Shown: positions 44,090 to 51,726 of the stretch, one piece after another
How positions within the stretch are numbered: the first letter of the stretch is position 1
How the letters are laid out: the number at the start of each line of letters is the position of its first letter
DNA from: Candidatus Dormiibacterota bacterium
Lineage (GTDB): Bacteria; Chloroflexota; Dormibacteria; Aeolococcales; Aeolococcaceae
Assembly (NCBI GenBank): GCA_036495095.1
Contig: DASXNK010000191.1
Coordinates: 1-64,000 of the forward strand
Direction of reading: 5' to 3'
Length of the DNA stretch: 64,000 nt
Made by a program: the position numbers and the translations under genes
Notes under the pieces: generated by a model
The model's input: the letters and a program-made list of their open reading frames with translations, nothing else
What the model was told of the DNA's origin: nothing
Databases searched by the model: none

Positions 44090-44250
44090 CCGGAGAGGCG
44101 CAGCTCGATCTCGCGGCTGCGCAGGACGCTCTCGCAGAGCGACCGGACGCTCCCGTCCACCCGCAGGATGATCGCCCCGTCCCCGTAGCCCAGGTGCACG
44201 AGGTGGAGCACGAGGTAGATCACCACGCCCAGCCCCAGCAGTCTCAGCAT
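44083..44250 (-). CDS. Small single-helix membrane protein, 55 residues
   Basis: MLRLLGLGVVIYLVLHLVHL gives one membrane helix, followed by a hydrophilic part GYGDGAIILRVDGSVRSLCE. AGGAGGTGCC lies directly before the ATG at 44250, and a near-consensus promoter 35 bases further up drives it. The C-terminal part (GAIILRVDGSVRSL) looks like the RHH protein's tail (ADVCIRRPDGTLERM). It is convergent with the RHH gene with a 7-base overlap. No family recognised. Confidence 0.65.
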   Translation of the reverse strand: MLRLLGLGVVIYLVLHLVHLGYGDGAIILRVDGSVRSLCESVLRSREIELRLSGQ

Positions 44251-44284
44251 CGCCCGGCACCTCCTGTGACGGAAGCCTGGGCTG

Positions 44285-44313
44285 AGTCTATGATACGTAT
44301 AAAATACGTGCAA
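44285..44313 (-). promoter_or_regulatory. Promoter with palindromic operator ahead of small membrane gene
   Basis: On the minus strand TTGCAC (44313-44308), a 17-base spacer and TAGACT (44290-44285) form a near-consensus promoter. The perfect inverted repeat ACGTATAAAATACGT (44295-44309) fills the spacer and overlaps the -35. It is related to the ACGTTA repeats of the RHH promoter, which suggests the RHH protein controls both. Confidence 0.65.
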
Positions 44314-44373
44314 TAAGCGCGCTACTACCGTCACAGGAACGTGACGAGCACGGCGCTCCGGGGCCGGCGCCGG

Positions 44374-45096
44374 TCAGACGGCGCTGATCACCCGGAAGGC
44401 CTCGGCGAGGCGTCCCTCGGGCAGCCCGCCCTGGCGGGCGATCGCCGCGCCCCACTGGCGCATCGCGTCGGCGAGGTCCTCCCAGCCACCCACCTGGCTG
44501 CGGTGGCACTGCAGCGCCTGCACCTTGCGGTCGAGCTGGTCGGTCACGTCGACCCAGGTGTCAGGCTCGGGGAAGGCCATCATCCAGACCTCCTCGACGG
44601 TGTGGGGCTCGAGCCCCTCCTCGAGCAGCTCGGGATGGGCGAACGGGTTGCGCGCGTCCGGGTAGACCGCCGCCATCGCCGCCACCCCGGCGGCGAGGTG
44701 GTCGGGATGGCTGGCGAAGATCCGCTGCCAGTTGCGCTCCGGCGAGGGGGCGACCACCCGCTGAGGGCGCACCCGCCGGATCACCCGGGCGATGTCGCGG
44801 CGCACCTCGAGGGTGCTCTCCAGGCGGCCGTCGGGATGGCCGAGGAAGCTGAGGTCGGTGACCCCGACGCACCCTGCCGCCGCGGTCTGCTCCTCGCGGC
44901 GCAGCCGGGCCATGTCGGCGCGGGTGACGCTCCGGTCGGAGCCGCCGGCATCGCCGTCGGTGAGGATGCAGTAGGAGACGTCGATCCCCTCCGACGTCCA
45001 GGTCGCCACCGAGCCGGAGGCGCCGAAGTCGATGTCGTCCGGGTGCGCCGCGACGACGAGGATCCGCTCGACCGGAGACGGGGGGCGCTGAGCCAC
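44374..45096 (-). CDS. PIG-L/LmbE-family deacetylase (MshB/BshB-like)
   Basis: A 240-residue zinc deacetylase with the metal/catalytic VVAAHPDDIDFGASG near residue 15 and SHPDHLAAGVAAMAAVYPDARN near 130. LTDGDAGGSDRSVTRADMARLRREEQ is the usual second block. Family members remove acetyl from GlcNAc-linked intermediates in mycothiol, bacillithiol or glycolipid synthesis; the substrate here is unknown. It starts 7 bases after the cupredoxin stop, so they form an operon. Confidence 0.9.
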   Translation of the reverse strand: MAQRPPSPVERILVVAAHPDDIDFGASGSVATWTSEGIDVSYCILTDGDAGGSDRSVTRADMARLRREEQTAAAGCVGVTDLSFLGHPDGRLESTLEVRRDIARVIRRVRPQRVVAPSPERNWQRIFASHPDHLAAGVAAMAAVYPDARNPFAHPELLEEGLEPHTVEEVWMMAFPEPDTWVDVTDQLDRKVQALQCHRSQVGGWEDLADAMRQWGAAIARQGGLPEGRLAEAFRVISAV

Positions 45097-45103
45097 TCTG
45101 GGA

Positions 45104-45565
45104 CTATTTGACCACGTAGCTGCCGAACATCTGCGTGGGGTGCACCGCGCAGTGGAAGTGGTAGGTGCCCGCGGGCTGGGCCGGCACCGCGTAGTCGACG
45201 GTCTTGGGACCGGGGACGATGTCGCCCTTGAAGAGCTCCTTCGCGTTCTTGTCGACGTCGGGGTCGGCGCTGAAGATCGCCAGGTTGTGGGGCAGCGGGT
45301 CCCTGTTGTCGAAGTGGACGGTGACCGCCTGGCCGGCCGGTGCCGCCAGGCAGTTGGTGGTGAACATGGTGTTCTGGGCGATCAGCGTCAGGGTGGTCCC
45401 CGAGGGCATGCAGGTGGCGTTCACCGACATCCCCATGCCGGTGCTGCTGGACATCGACATCGACGAGCTGCTCGACGTCGCCGCCGAGGGCGGCGAGGCG
45501 GAGCCCCCGCAGGCGGCGAGGAGCGCGGCGGCTCCGGATCCGGCGACCAGTCCGCAGCGTGTCAT
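45104..45565 (-). CDS. Cupredoxin-domain lipoprotein
   Basis: A 153-residue exported blue-copper-like protein: lipobox LLAAC near residue 19, a Ser/Met-rich linker (SSSSSMSMSSSTGMGMS), then a cupredoxin fold with PHNLAIFS (Cu ligand His) and HCAVHPTQMFG (Cys, His and Met ligands). It could carry electrons or sense copper at the outer face of the membrane. CTGGAGGAC precedes the ATG; TACCCT about 50 bases upstream is a likely -10. Confidence 0.88.
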   Translation of the reverse strand: MTRCGLVAGSGAAALLAACGGSASPPSAATSSSSSMSMSSSTGMGMSVNATCMPSGTTLTLIAQNTMFTTNCLAAPAGQAVTVHFDNRDPLPHNLAIFSADPDVDKNAKELFKGDIVPGPKTVDYAVPAQPAGTYHFHCAVHPTQMFGSYVVK

Positions 45566-45651
45566 CTGGCGTGTCCTCCAGGGCCGCTCGGCGATGCGAC
45601 ACTCGCCCGCGTCGGCAGGGTACGCCGCCGGTCCGGGGGTCCGCTGGACGG

Positions 45652-48543
45652 TCAGACGCCCACCGCCGGAACCGCCGCGGCGGGCTCGGCGGCGGCGGCG
45701 GCGCGGACCGCTGCCCCGCCCTCGTCGCAGATCGTCCGGTAGTCGCAGCGGCGGCACCGCCAGGGCGAGGGGTTGGGCGGGAACCCGTGCTCGTTCCAGG
45801 CGCGGGAGAGGTCGATCGCGCTGAGCGCGATGTGGGCGTGGGCCTTCCGCAGGGCGGCGCCCTCGAGCACCACCCGGGTCACCTCGGCGGTCTGCAGGTG
45901 GTGGAGCTCGACCGCCACCCGGTCGGCGTGGTCGCGCTGGGAGATGGCGACCCCGTAGGCGCGCACCTGGAGGTCGCGGGCGGCGCTGTCGGCGGTGCGC
46001 GGCGGCCCGGTCTTGTAGTCGACGACGGTGGGGATGCCGTCGTCGCGCTCGTCGAGCCGGTCGAACCGGCCGCGGACCTCGCCGGCGTCGACGCTGAGCG
46101 CGAACGGCCGCTCCACCGCGGAGGGCCGGGCCTCGGTCCAGGCCGGGGTCTCGCCGTAGCGGCGCAGCGACTCCTCGCCGTAGCCGCGGAGCGAGCGGTG
46201 GACGCCCTTGGGACCGTGCGCCGCCTCCCACCCCTGGTGCCAGAGCCCCACCAGCCGGCCGGCGTCGACCTCCTCGCCCGCCAGCCGCATCCGCGCCGCC
46301 TGCTCGAGCACCGAGTGCACCAGCACCCCGTACCAGGTCTGCACCGAGCCCCGCGACGGCATCCGGTAGCGGCGGCGGTACTCGTAGCGGCGCGGGCACT
46401 CGCGGAAGTCGCGCAGGTCGGCCACCGAGACCTCGACGCCGACCGGCACGGTGCTGCCCCGGGGCCGGGTCCGGGCGGCGAGCGCGGCGGGGACGTGGGG
46501 AAGCTCGACACCGCGGGCCATCGCCTGGCCGGCGAGGGGCGCCAGGAAGCGGGTGGGTGCCTCGTCTCCGTACGACCGCGGGTAGCGGTGGGCGCGGGTG
46601 AGCACCAGCCGGTCGCGCGCCCGGGTGGCGGCGACGTAGAAGAGCCGCCGCTCCTCGTCGACCAGGCCGTCGCCCGGCGGGGGCGGCTCGGGGACGAGCT
46701 CGTCGGGGAGGGTGAGCGGCGCGGGGAAGCCGCCCCGGCCCGGCCAGCGGGGCTCGACGCAGCCGCCGACCACCACCACCGGCCACTCCAGCCCCTTGGC
46801 GCTGTGGGCGGTGAGCAGCACCACGCCGTCCTCGATGGCGTCGATGGCGGCGACCTCGTCGGCGGCGCCGGAGTCGCGCAGCACCTCGAGGTAGCGCAGC
46901 GCGGAGCGGAGCCGCAGGTCCTCGCTCCAGTCGGCGAAGCCGTCGAGCAGCTCGGCGAACTTGTTGAGGTTGGCGCCCGCCTGGACCCGCTCGAGGTCGC
47001 GGCTGAGCTCGGCGATGCCGAGGAACCCGCAGCGCTCCAGGGCGTCGAAGCAGAGCTCGCGGACGTCGGCGGTGAGCGCCTGGGCGTGGAGCGCGCAGAG
47101 CTCCTCGGTGGCCCGCCGCGCCGCCGCCGCGTCGGTCTCGTCGAGGCCCTCCACGGTGCCGTCGAGGAGCATCTCGCAGAGCGGGGTCTCGCTGCTGTCG
47201 CAGGCGCGCACCAGCGCCACCCGGCCCCGGTTGCTGACACACCAGGCAGGAAGTTGCAGGCAGCGGAGCAGCGCCTGGGAGTCGGCCGGGTCGTCGATGG
47301 CCCGGAGCAGCCCCAGCAGCGCCTTGATCTCCGGCTGGCGGAAGTAGCCGCGACCGCCGTGCACCTGGTACGGCACCCCGGTCTCCTGGAGGGCGGTCAT
47401 CGCCGCGCGCATGTCGTCGTGGCGGCGGAAGAGCCAGGCGATCTCGGCGCCGCGGGTGCCCGCCTCGAGCAGGCGGCGGCACTCCGCCGCCACCGCCAGG
47501 GTCTCGCTGCGCTCGTCGGGCGCCTCCCAGAGCTCGACCGCGTCGCCGTCGCCGCGGTTGGCGACCAGCTCCTTGTCGATGCGCGACTCCGGCGCGGCGG
47601 CGGCGATCAGCAGGGAGCAGGCGGCGACGATCTGCCGGGTGCTGCGGTAGTTGCGCCGCAGGGTCACGGTGCGGTGGCCGGGACGCAGCCGCCGGAAGCG
47701 GTCGAGGTTGGCGAGGCTGGCGCCGCGGAACTTGTAGATGGCCTGGTCGTCGTCGGCGACGACGAGCACGTTGCCGTGGCGCGCCACCAGCGTCTCCACC
47801 AGCCGGGCCTGGGCGTAGTTGGTGTCCTGGTACTCGTCGACCATGACGTGGCCGACCGCGTCGCAGACCGCGCGGCGCGCCGCCGGGTCCTCGCGCAGCA
47901 GCCGCTCGGCGATGAGGATGCAGTCGTCGTGGTCGAGCACCGCGAGCCGGCGGTAGCGCTCCTCCAGCCGGGCGTAGAGCTCGGCGCACTCGGCGTGGCG
48001 CTCGAGCAGCGCCTGCTCGACCTCGTCGGTGGAGACCAGCTGGCGCCGGCACGCCCAGGCGGCGTACTCCTCGGGGGTGATCAGCTCCTGCTTGGCGGTC
48101 TCGATGAGGTGGAGCAGGGGGCCGACCAGGTCGTGGGGGCGCAGCGGGTTCCAGAGGGTGCGCGGCCGCATCTCCGCGAGCACCGCCTCGAGGTGGAGCC
48201 AGCGCTCGGCGGCGTCGGCGATGTGGAAGGTGGCGGGCACCCCGCAGCGCCATCCCCACTGGCGCAGCACCCGGCGGCCGAAGGCGTGGAAGTTGGTCAG
48301 CGGGACGTCGTCGCCGAAGGGCCCGTGGAGCGCCTCGGCCCGCTGCCGCATCTCCGCCGCGGCCTTCACCGTGTAGGTGAGCACCAGCTGCCCGGAGGCG
48401 CCGGCGTCGGTGCCGCAGAGCTCGAGGAAGCGCTCGACGATCACCCGGGTCTTCCCCGACCCCGGCCCGGCGAGCACCAGGCATGCGCCCTCGCGGTGGT
48501 CGACGGCCGCCTGCTGGTCGGGGTCGAGGGGGACCGAGGGCAC
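45652..48543 (-). CDS. UvrD-like helicase fused to RecB-type nuclease
   Basis: A 963-residue SF1A helicase-nuclease. Walker A GPGSGKT at 26-32, motif II MVDEYQDTNYAQA near 238, motif III VVADDDQAIYKFRGA, and motif IV-VI blocks (VVLLTAHSAKGLEWPVVVV, YVAATRARDRL) are intact. The C-terminal region is a PD-(D/E)XK nuclease (GRFDRLDERDDGIPTVVDYKTG), with Cys residues in ECPRRYEYRRRY and CRRCDYRTIC that fit an AddB/AdnA-type 4Fe-4S clamp. It would unwind and resect DNA ends. It follows the Ku-operon ligase-like gene by 15 bases. Confidence 0.92.
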   Translation of the reverse strand: MPSVPLDPDQQAAVDHREGACLVLAGPGSGKTRVIVERFLELCGTDAGASGQLVLTYTVKAAAEMRQRAEALHGPFGDDVPLTNFHAFGRRVLRQWGWRCGVPATFHIADAAERWLHLEAVLAEMRPRTLWNPLRPHDLVGPLLHLIETAKQELITPEEYAAWACRRQLVSTDEVEQALLERHAECAELYARLEERYRRLAVLDHDDCILIAERLLREDPAARRAVCDAVGHVMVDEYQDTNYAQARLVETLVARHGNVLVVADDDQAIYKFRGASLANLDRFRRLRPGHRTVTLRRNYRSTRQIVAACSLLIAAAAPESRIDKELVANRGDGDAVELWEAPDERSETLAVAAECRRLLEAGTRGAEIAWLFRRHDDMRAAMTALQETGVPYQVHGGRGYFRQPEIKALLGLLRAIDDPADSQALLRCLQLPAWCVSNRGRVALVRACDSSETPLCEMLLDGTVEGLDETDAAAARRATEELCALHAQALTADVRELCFDALERCGFLGIAELSRDLERVQAGANLNKFAELLDGFADWSEDLRLRSALRYLEVLRDSGAADEVAAIDAIEDGVVLLTAHSAKGLEWPVVVVGGCVEPRWPGRGGFPAPLTLPDELVPEPPPPGDGLVDEERRLFYVAATRARDRLVLTRAHRYPRSYGDEAPTRFLAPLAGQAMARGVELPHVPAALAARTRPRGSTVPVGVEVSVADLRDFRECPRRYEYRRRYRMPSRGSVQTWYGVLVHSVLEQAARMRLAGEEVDAGRLVGLWHQGWEAAHGPKGVHRSLRGYGEESLRRYGETPAWTEARPSAVERPFALSVDAGEVRGRFDRLDERDDGIPTVVDYKTGPPRTADSAARDLQVRAYGVAISQRDHADRVAVELHHLQTAEVTRVVLEGAALRKAHAHIALSAIDLSRAWNEHGFPPNPSPWRCRRCDYRTICDEGGAAVRAAAAAEPAAAVPAVGV

Positions 48544-48558
48544 CGATCTCGCCTGGGG

Positions 48559-49635
48559 TCAGGGTTGGGTGAACGGGAGGGTGTGGAGCACGGTGGGGCG
48601 GAAGCCGCGGCCGGTCACCTCGCCGGCCGGGGGCGGCAGCGGGGCGCGGCGCACGCACCAGGCGGGATCGCGGTCGTCGCGGAGCGCCACCAGCTCGGGA
48701 CGGCTGAGCTGGCCGCCGGCGAGGCGCCCGCTGTGGCGGACGGTCGCCACCAGCTCGGGCTGAAGCCAGGACACCCGTCCCGGCGGCACCACCGCGCAGC
48801 GGCACGGCGGGGCGACCGAGGCGAGCTCGCCGAGCTGCTCGCACAGCCAGGCCTCGACCGACGCGGGGAGGTGGACGGCGACGCTGCCGGCGTCGGCGAG
48901 CCGGCCGCGGTGCTGCTCGCCGAGCACCAGGGCGCTCACCGAGCCGCCGGGCTGCCGCACCACCCCGGTGACCACGGTGTCGGCACGGTCCTCGAGGGGG
49001 ATGCGCAGCCGCTGGGGCGAGGCCACCCCGGCCGAGTAGGTGGCCCCGGCATGCCGCGCCAGGATGGCGGGGAGGTGCTGGCTGGTGGCCGCCTCGGCGA
49101 GGGCGCAGCCGTCGCCCGCCACCCACTCCGGGACCTGGAGGTGGGGCTGCCCGGTCACCGCCCGCTCCAGCGCCTGGAGCCGGTCGCCGAAGGGTCGCTG
49201 CTGCAGCGAGGCGCCGTCGAGGTGGAGCAGGTCGGTGGCGATGAACACCGCCGCCACCCCGGGCTCGCCGGCCCGCCGCCGGGAGAGCGCCTCGAGGTCG
49301 GGGCGGCCGCGGGGGTCGAGGACGGTGAGCACCCCGTCGACCACCGCGGTGTGGCCGCCGAGGGCGGCGGCGACCTCGCCGATCACCTCCGGGAAGCGGT
49401 CGCCGAGCTCGCGGCGGCGCTCGTCGCGCAGCCGCGCCTCACCCCCGGCGCCGGCGGCGAGGAGCACCCGGATGCCGTCCCAGTCGACCGAGAACCGCCA
49501 GTCCTCGGCGTCGAAGGGCCCGCTGCAGGGCACCGCCACCTCGAGGGCCACGTCGGCGGGCAGGGCCGGGGGCGGGGGGAGGCTCAGCGGCAGGGACGCG
49601 GCGGCGGGCCGGGGGTGAGGGAGCGGCCGCCTCAC
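48559..49635 (-). CDS. LigD-like ATP-dependent ligase homolog lacking catalytic residues
   Basis: A 358-residue protein with the two-domain layout of the LigD ligase module (adenylylation domain about 40-205, OB-fold about 215-340), coupled to Ku (GTGA overlap). The motif I Lys of KYDGxR is Asp51 (VDWDGIR), the motif III Glu is Val (VVDGVLTVLD instead of VVDGEIVALD), and the motif IV Glu and motif V lysines are also replaced (RLRIP instead of WLKVK). The C-terminal part keeps VSWLQPELVATVRHSGRL and the downstream block. It is therefore probably not a ligase but a structural or regulatory partner. Confidence 0.78.
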   Translation of the reverse strand: MRRPLPHPRPAAASLPLSLPPPPALPADVALEVAVPCSGPFDAEDWRFSVDWDGIRVLLAAGAGGEARLRDERRRELGDRFPEVIGEVAAALGGHTAVVDGVLTVLDPRGRPDLEALSRRRAGEPGVAAVFIATDLLHLDGASLQQRPFGDRLQALERAVTGQPHLQVPEWVAGDGCALAEAATSQHLPAILARHAGATYSAGVASPQRLRIPLEDRADTVVTGVVRQPGGSVSALVLGEQHRGRLADAGSVAVHLPASVEAWLCEQLGELASVAPPCRCAVVPPGRVSWLQPELVATVRHSGRLAGGQLSRPELVALRDDRDPAWCVRRAPLPPPAGEVTGRGFRPTVLHTLPFTQP

Positions 49636-50549
49636 GACGCCTTGCGACGGCGGACCGGAGCCTCGGCCTCGTCCTCGGCCCTGGCGGCCGCCCGGCGCCG
49701 TCCCTTGGTCGGGACCGCCTCGGCCTCCGCGGCCGGCTCCGCCTCCGCGTCGGCCGGTGCCTCCTCGCGGGTGCGGCGCGAGGCCTCCACCGACGCCTTG
49801 AGGGCCGCCATCAGGTCGAGCGCGCGGGCGGGCTCGGCGGCGGGCGCCGGGGCCTCGGTGGGCTGCTCGCTCATCTTCTCCTCGACGATCTGCAGCAGCG
49901 CCTCGCGGTAGCGATCGGTGTGCCGCGCCGGGTCGAAGCTGGCGGTGAGGTTGTCGATCAGCATCTTGGCCATCTCGAGCTCCCGGTCGTCGACCTTGAC
50001 GTCCTCGCCGGGGAGCTTGAGCTCGTGCTGGTCGCGGATCTCGTCGGGCCAGTGCAGGGTGTTGAGGACCAGGCCGTCCTCGTGGAGGGCCAGGCGGCAG
50101 AGGTGCTCTCGGTCGCGCAGCGCGATCCGGCCGATGGCCACCCGCCCGGTGCTCTCCAGCGCCTTGCGGAGCAGCGCGTAGGGCTTGGCCCCGACCGCCT
50201 CGGGCTCGAGGTAGTAGGCGCCCTTGATGTAGACGCCCGGGTCGATCTCGGAGTCGTCGACGAACTCGAGGATCTCGACCGCCTTGGTGGTGGACAGCGG
50301 GACCCGCTCGAGGTCGGCGTCCTCGATGTGGACGAACTCGTCCTTGGCCACCTCGTAGCCGCGCTGGGTCTCCGTCCAGCCGATCTCGCGGTCCTCGTGG
50401 GGGCACCACCGCTTCTGCTTGATCGGGCGCCCGCAGGTGGGGCAGAGCATCCGGAAGGAGACGCTCTTCGACTCCGTGGCCAGGTACATCCGCACCGGGA
50501 TGGCCACCATGCCAAAGCTGATCGCGCCGCGCCACATGGACCGTGCCAT
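49632..50549 (-). CDS. ku: Ku DNA-end-binding protein
   Basis: A 305-residue bacterial Ku homodimer subunit. It begins MARSMWRGAISFGMVAIPVRM, then CPTCGRPIKQKRWCPHEDREIG, YEVAKDEFVHIEDADLE, KGAYYLEPEAVGAKPYALLRKALE, and LPGEDVKVDDRELEMAKMLID. The C-terminal tail from about 215 is Ala/Glu/Arg-rich and basic at the end (RRRKAS), as in mycobacterial or streptomycete Ku tails that contact DNA and LigD. Loads on double-strand ends. Leaderless: TATCCT ends 7 bases before the ATG. Confidence 0.97.
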   Translation of the reverse strand: MARSMWRGAISFGMVAIPVRMYLATESKSVSFRMLCPTCGRPIKQKRWCPHEDREIGWTETQRGYEVAKDEFVHIEDADLERVPLSTTKAVEILEFVDDSEIDPGVYIKGAYYLEPEAVGAKPYALLRKALESTGRVAIGRIALRDREHLCRLALHEDGLVLNTLHWPDEIRDQHELKLPGEDVKVDDRELEMAKMLIDNLTASFDPARHTDRYREALLQIVEEKMSEQPTEAPAPAAEPARALDLMAALKASVEASRRTREEAPADAEAEPAAEAEAVPTKGRRRAAARAEDEAEAPVRRRKAS

Positions 50550-50556
50550 GGTGGCC

Positions 50557-50562
50557 AGGATA
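50557..50562 (-). promoter_or_regulatory. -10 box (TATCCT), leaderless start of Ku operon
   Basis: GGTATCCT on the minus strand ends 7 bases before ATG 50549. No SOS-type or other operator palindrome was seen. Confidence 0.5.
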
Positions 50563-50631
50563 CCCGAGGGAATCGCCGCCTGCCCGTCGCACCCGTCACT
50601 TCGTGACGCTCTCGGCGGGAACTCGCCCGGG

Positions 50632-51147
50632 CTACGCCACCAGGGCGTCGTAGGCCTGCTTGAGCTCGGGGTGGCGGAGGAAGAGGATGTGGCTGAACTC
50701 CTGGGTCAGGGGCCCGGGGCGGCGGCGGAGGCGGAGGCCGACCTCGTCGGGCTGGCTGTTCGCCTTGCGGCCGTTGCAGCGGCGGCAGGCCACCACCTGG
50801 TTCTCCCAGGTGCTCGGGGCGCCCCCGCGGGAGACCGGGACGACGTGGTCGATGGTCAGCTCGGAGGCGGGGCCTCCGATCCCGCAGTACTGGCAGGTCA
50901 TGTCGTCGCGGAGCAGGAGGTTGCGGCGGTTCGGCCGGAGGGTCCGTCGGGGCACGTGGACGGCGCGGAGGAGCCGGGCGATGACGATCCCCTGGGGGAG
51001 CCGCCGCTCGCGGATGGCGGCCTCCGCCTCGCGCTCGGCCTGGGCGTCGAGGAGGGCGATCCGCTCCTTGCCGAGCAGGATGAGGAGCCGACGCTTGCTG
51101 ATCACGTTGAGCGGCTGCATCGTCGCGCTGAGGAGCAGGACCGCCAT
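50632..51147 (-). CDS. HNH endonuclease
   Basis: A 171-residue HNH nuclease. The Zn/HNH core is CQYCGIGGPASELTIDHVVPVSRGG...WENQVVACRRCNGRKAN, with two CxxC pairs and the HV catalytic His. An N-terminal helical region of about 80 residues precedes it (NVISKRRLLILLGKERIALL). It lies between the LigD and Ku genes on the same strand with its own -10 box, so its role in end joining is only suggestive. No methylase or immunity gene accompanies it. Confidence 0.9.
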   Translation of the reverse strand: MAVLLLSATMQPLNVISKRRLLILLGKERIALLDAQAEREAEAAIRERRLPQGIVIARLLRAVHVPRRTLRPNRRNLLLRDDMTCQYCGIGGPASELTIDHVVPVSRGGAPSTWENQVVACRRCNGRKANSQPDEVGLRLRRRPGPLTQEFSHILFLRHPELKQAYDALVA

Positions 51148-51155
51148 GGTTCCGA

Positions 51156-51161
51156 ATTGTA
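51156..51161 (-). promoter_or_regulatory. -10 box (TACAAT), leaderless start of HNH gene
   Basis: TACAAT on the minus strand ends 8 bases before ATG 51147. Confidence 0.5.
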
Positions 51162-51237
51162 TGAGCGGACCGGGCCACGGCGCCGCACTTCCCTCGCATC
51201 GCCCGCGCGCGAGGGCCGGCTCCCGGCTGGCGGACGG

Positions 51238-51726
51238 CTAGCGGGCGGCGGCGAGCACCACGAAGAGGACGAACGGAACGGCGCCGGCGACGGCGATCCC
51301 CAGCCGGAGCAGCGTCCTGCGGTCGGGCGCCTCGCCCCGGGCGCGGCGGCGCAGCCGCTCGCCGCCGCCGCGGCCGGCCTCGACCCACCGCGAGACCCTC
51401 ACCCCGCCGAGCAGGGCGCTCATCCCCAGGGTGGCCATGCCGAGCAGGAGCGAGGCGTTGCCGAGCCCGGCGAGGCCGTCGCCGCCGGCCAGCCGGGTGA
51501 GCAGCCCGACCAGCGCCGCCAGCCCGACCAGGCCCACCCCCCCGGCGAGGCCGAGCCGCGCCGCCTCCGCCGGGCTCCCCGGCACCGGTGGCCGCCGGCG
51601 GGCGGGAGCGGCCCGGGGGACGCGCGGCCGCCGCTCCAGGGCCGCGACCCGGACGCCGCAGCGGGCGCAGTGGGTGGCGCCGGGGTCGAGCCGGGCGCGG
51701 CAGAGCGGGCAGTCGAACCGCCCCAT
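51238..51726 (-). CDS. Zinc-ribbon membrane protein, 162 residues
   Basis: The N-terminus is a zinc ribbon with two CxxC pairs (CPLC and CARC in MGRFDCPLCRARLDPGATHC...). A basic, Pro/Arg-rich linker follows, then about three membrane helices (GGVGLVGLAALVGLLTRLAG, ASLLLGMATLGMSALLGG, LGIAVAGAVPFVLFVVLAAA). The ATG shares one base with the LigD stop (TGATG), so it is co-translated with LigD. No family recognised; it might tether end-joining proteins to the membrane, which is speculation. Confidence 0.75.
   Translation of the reverse strand: MGRFDCPLCRARLDPGATHCARCGVRVAALERRPRVPRAAPARRRPPVPGSPAEAARLGLAGGVGLVGLAALVGLLTRLAGGDGLAGLGNASLLLGMATLGMSALLGGVRVSRWVEAGRGGGERLRRRARGEAPDRRTLLRLGIAVAGAVPFVLFVVLAAAR

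Noticed and set aside
45566-49126. Long frame continuous with the cupredoxin
   Set aside because: It is a shadow of the helicase gene; the cupredoxin has its own signal peptide, lipobox and Shine-Dalgarno at 45565.
50632-51147. HNH gene as part of a restriction or homing system
   Set aside because: No methyltransferase, intron/intein boundary or specificity gene is adjacent; it is a stand-alone HNH protein.
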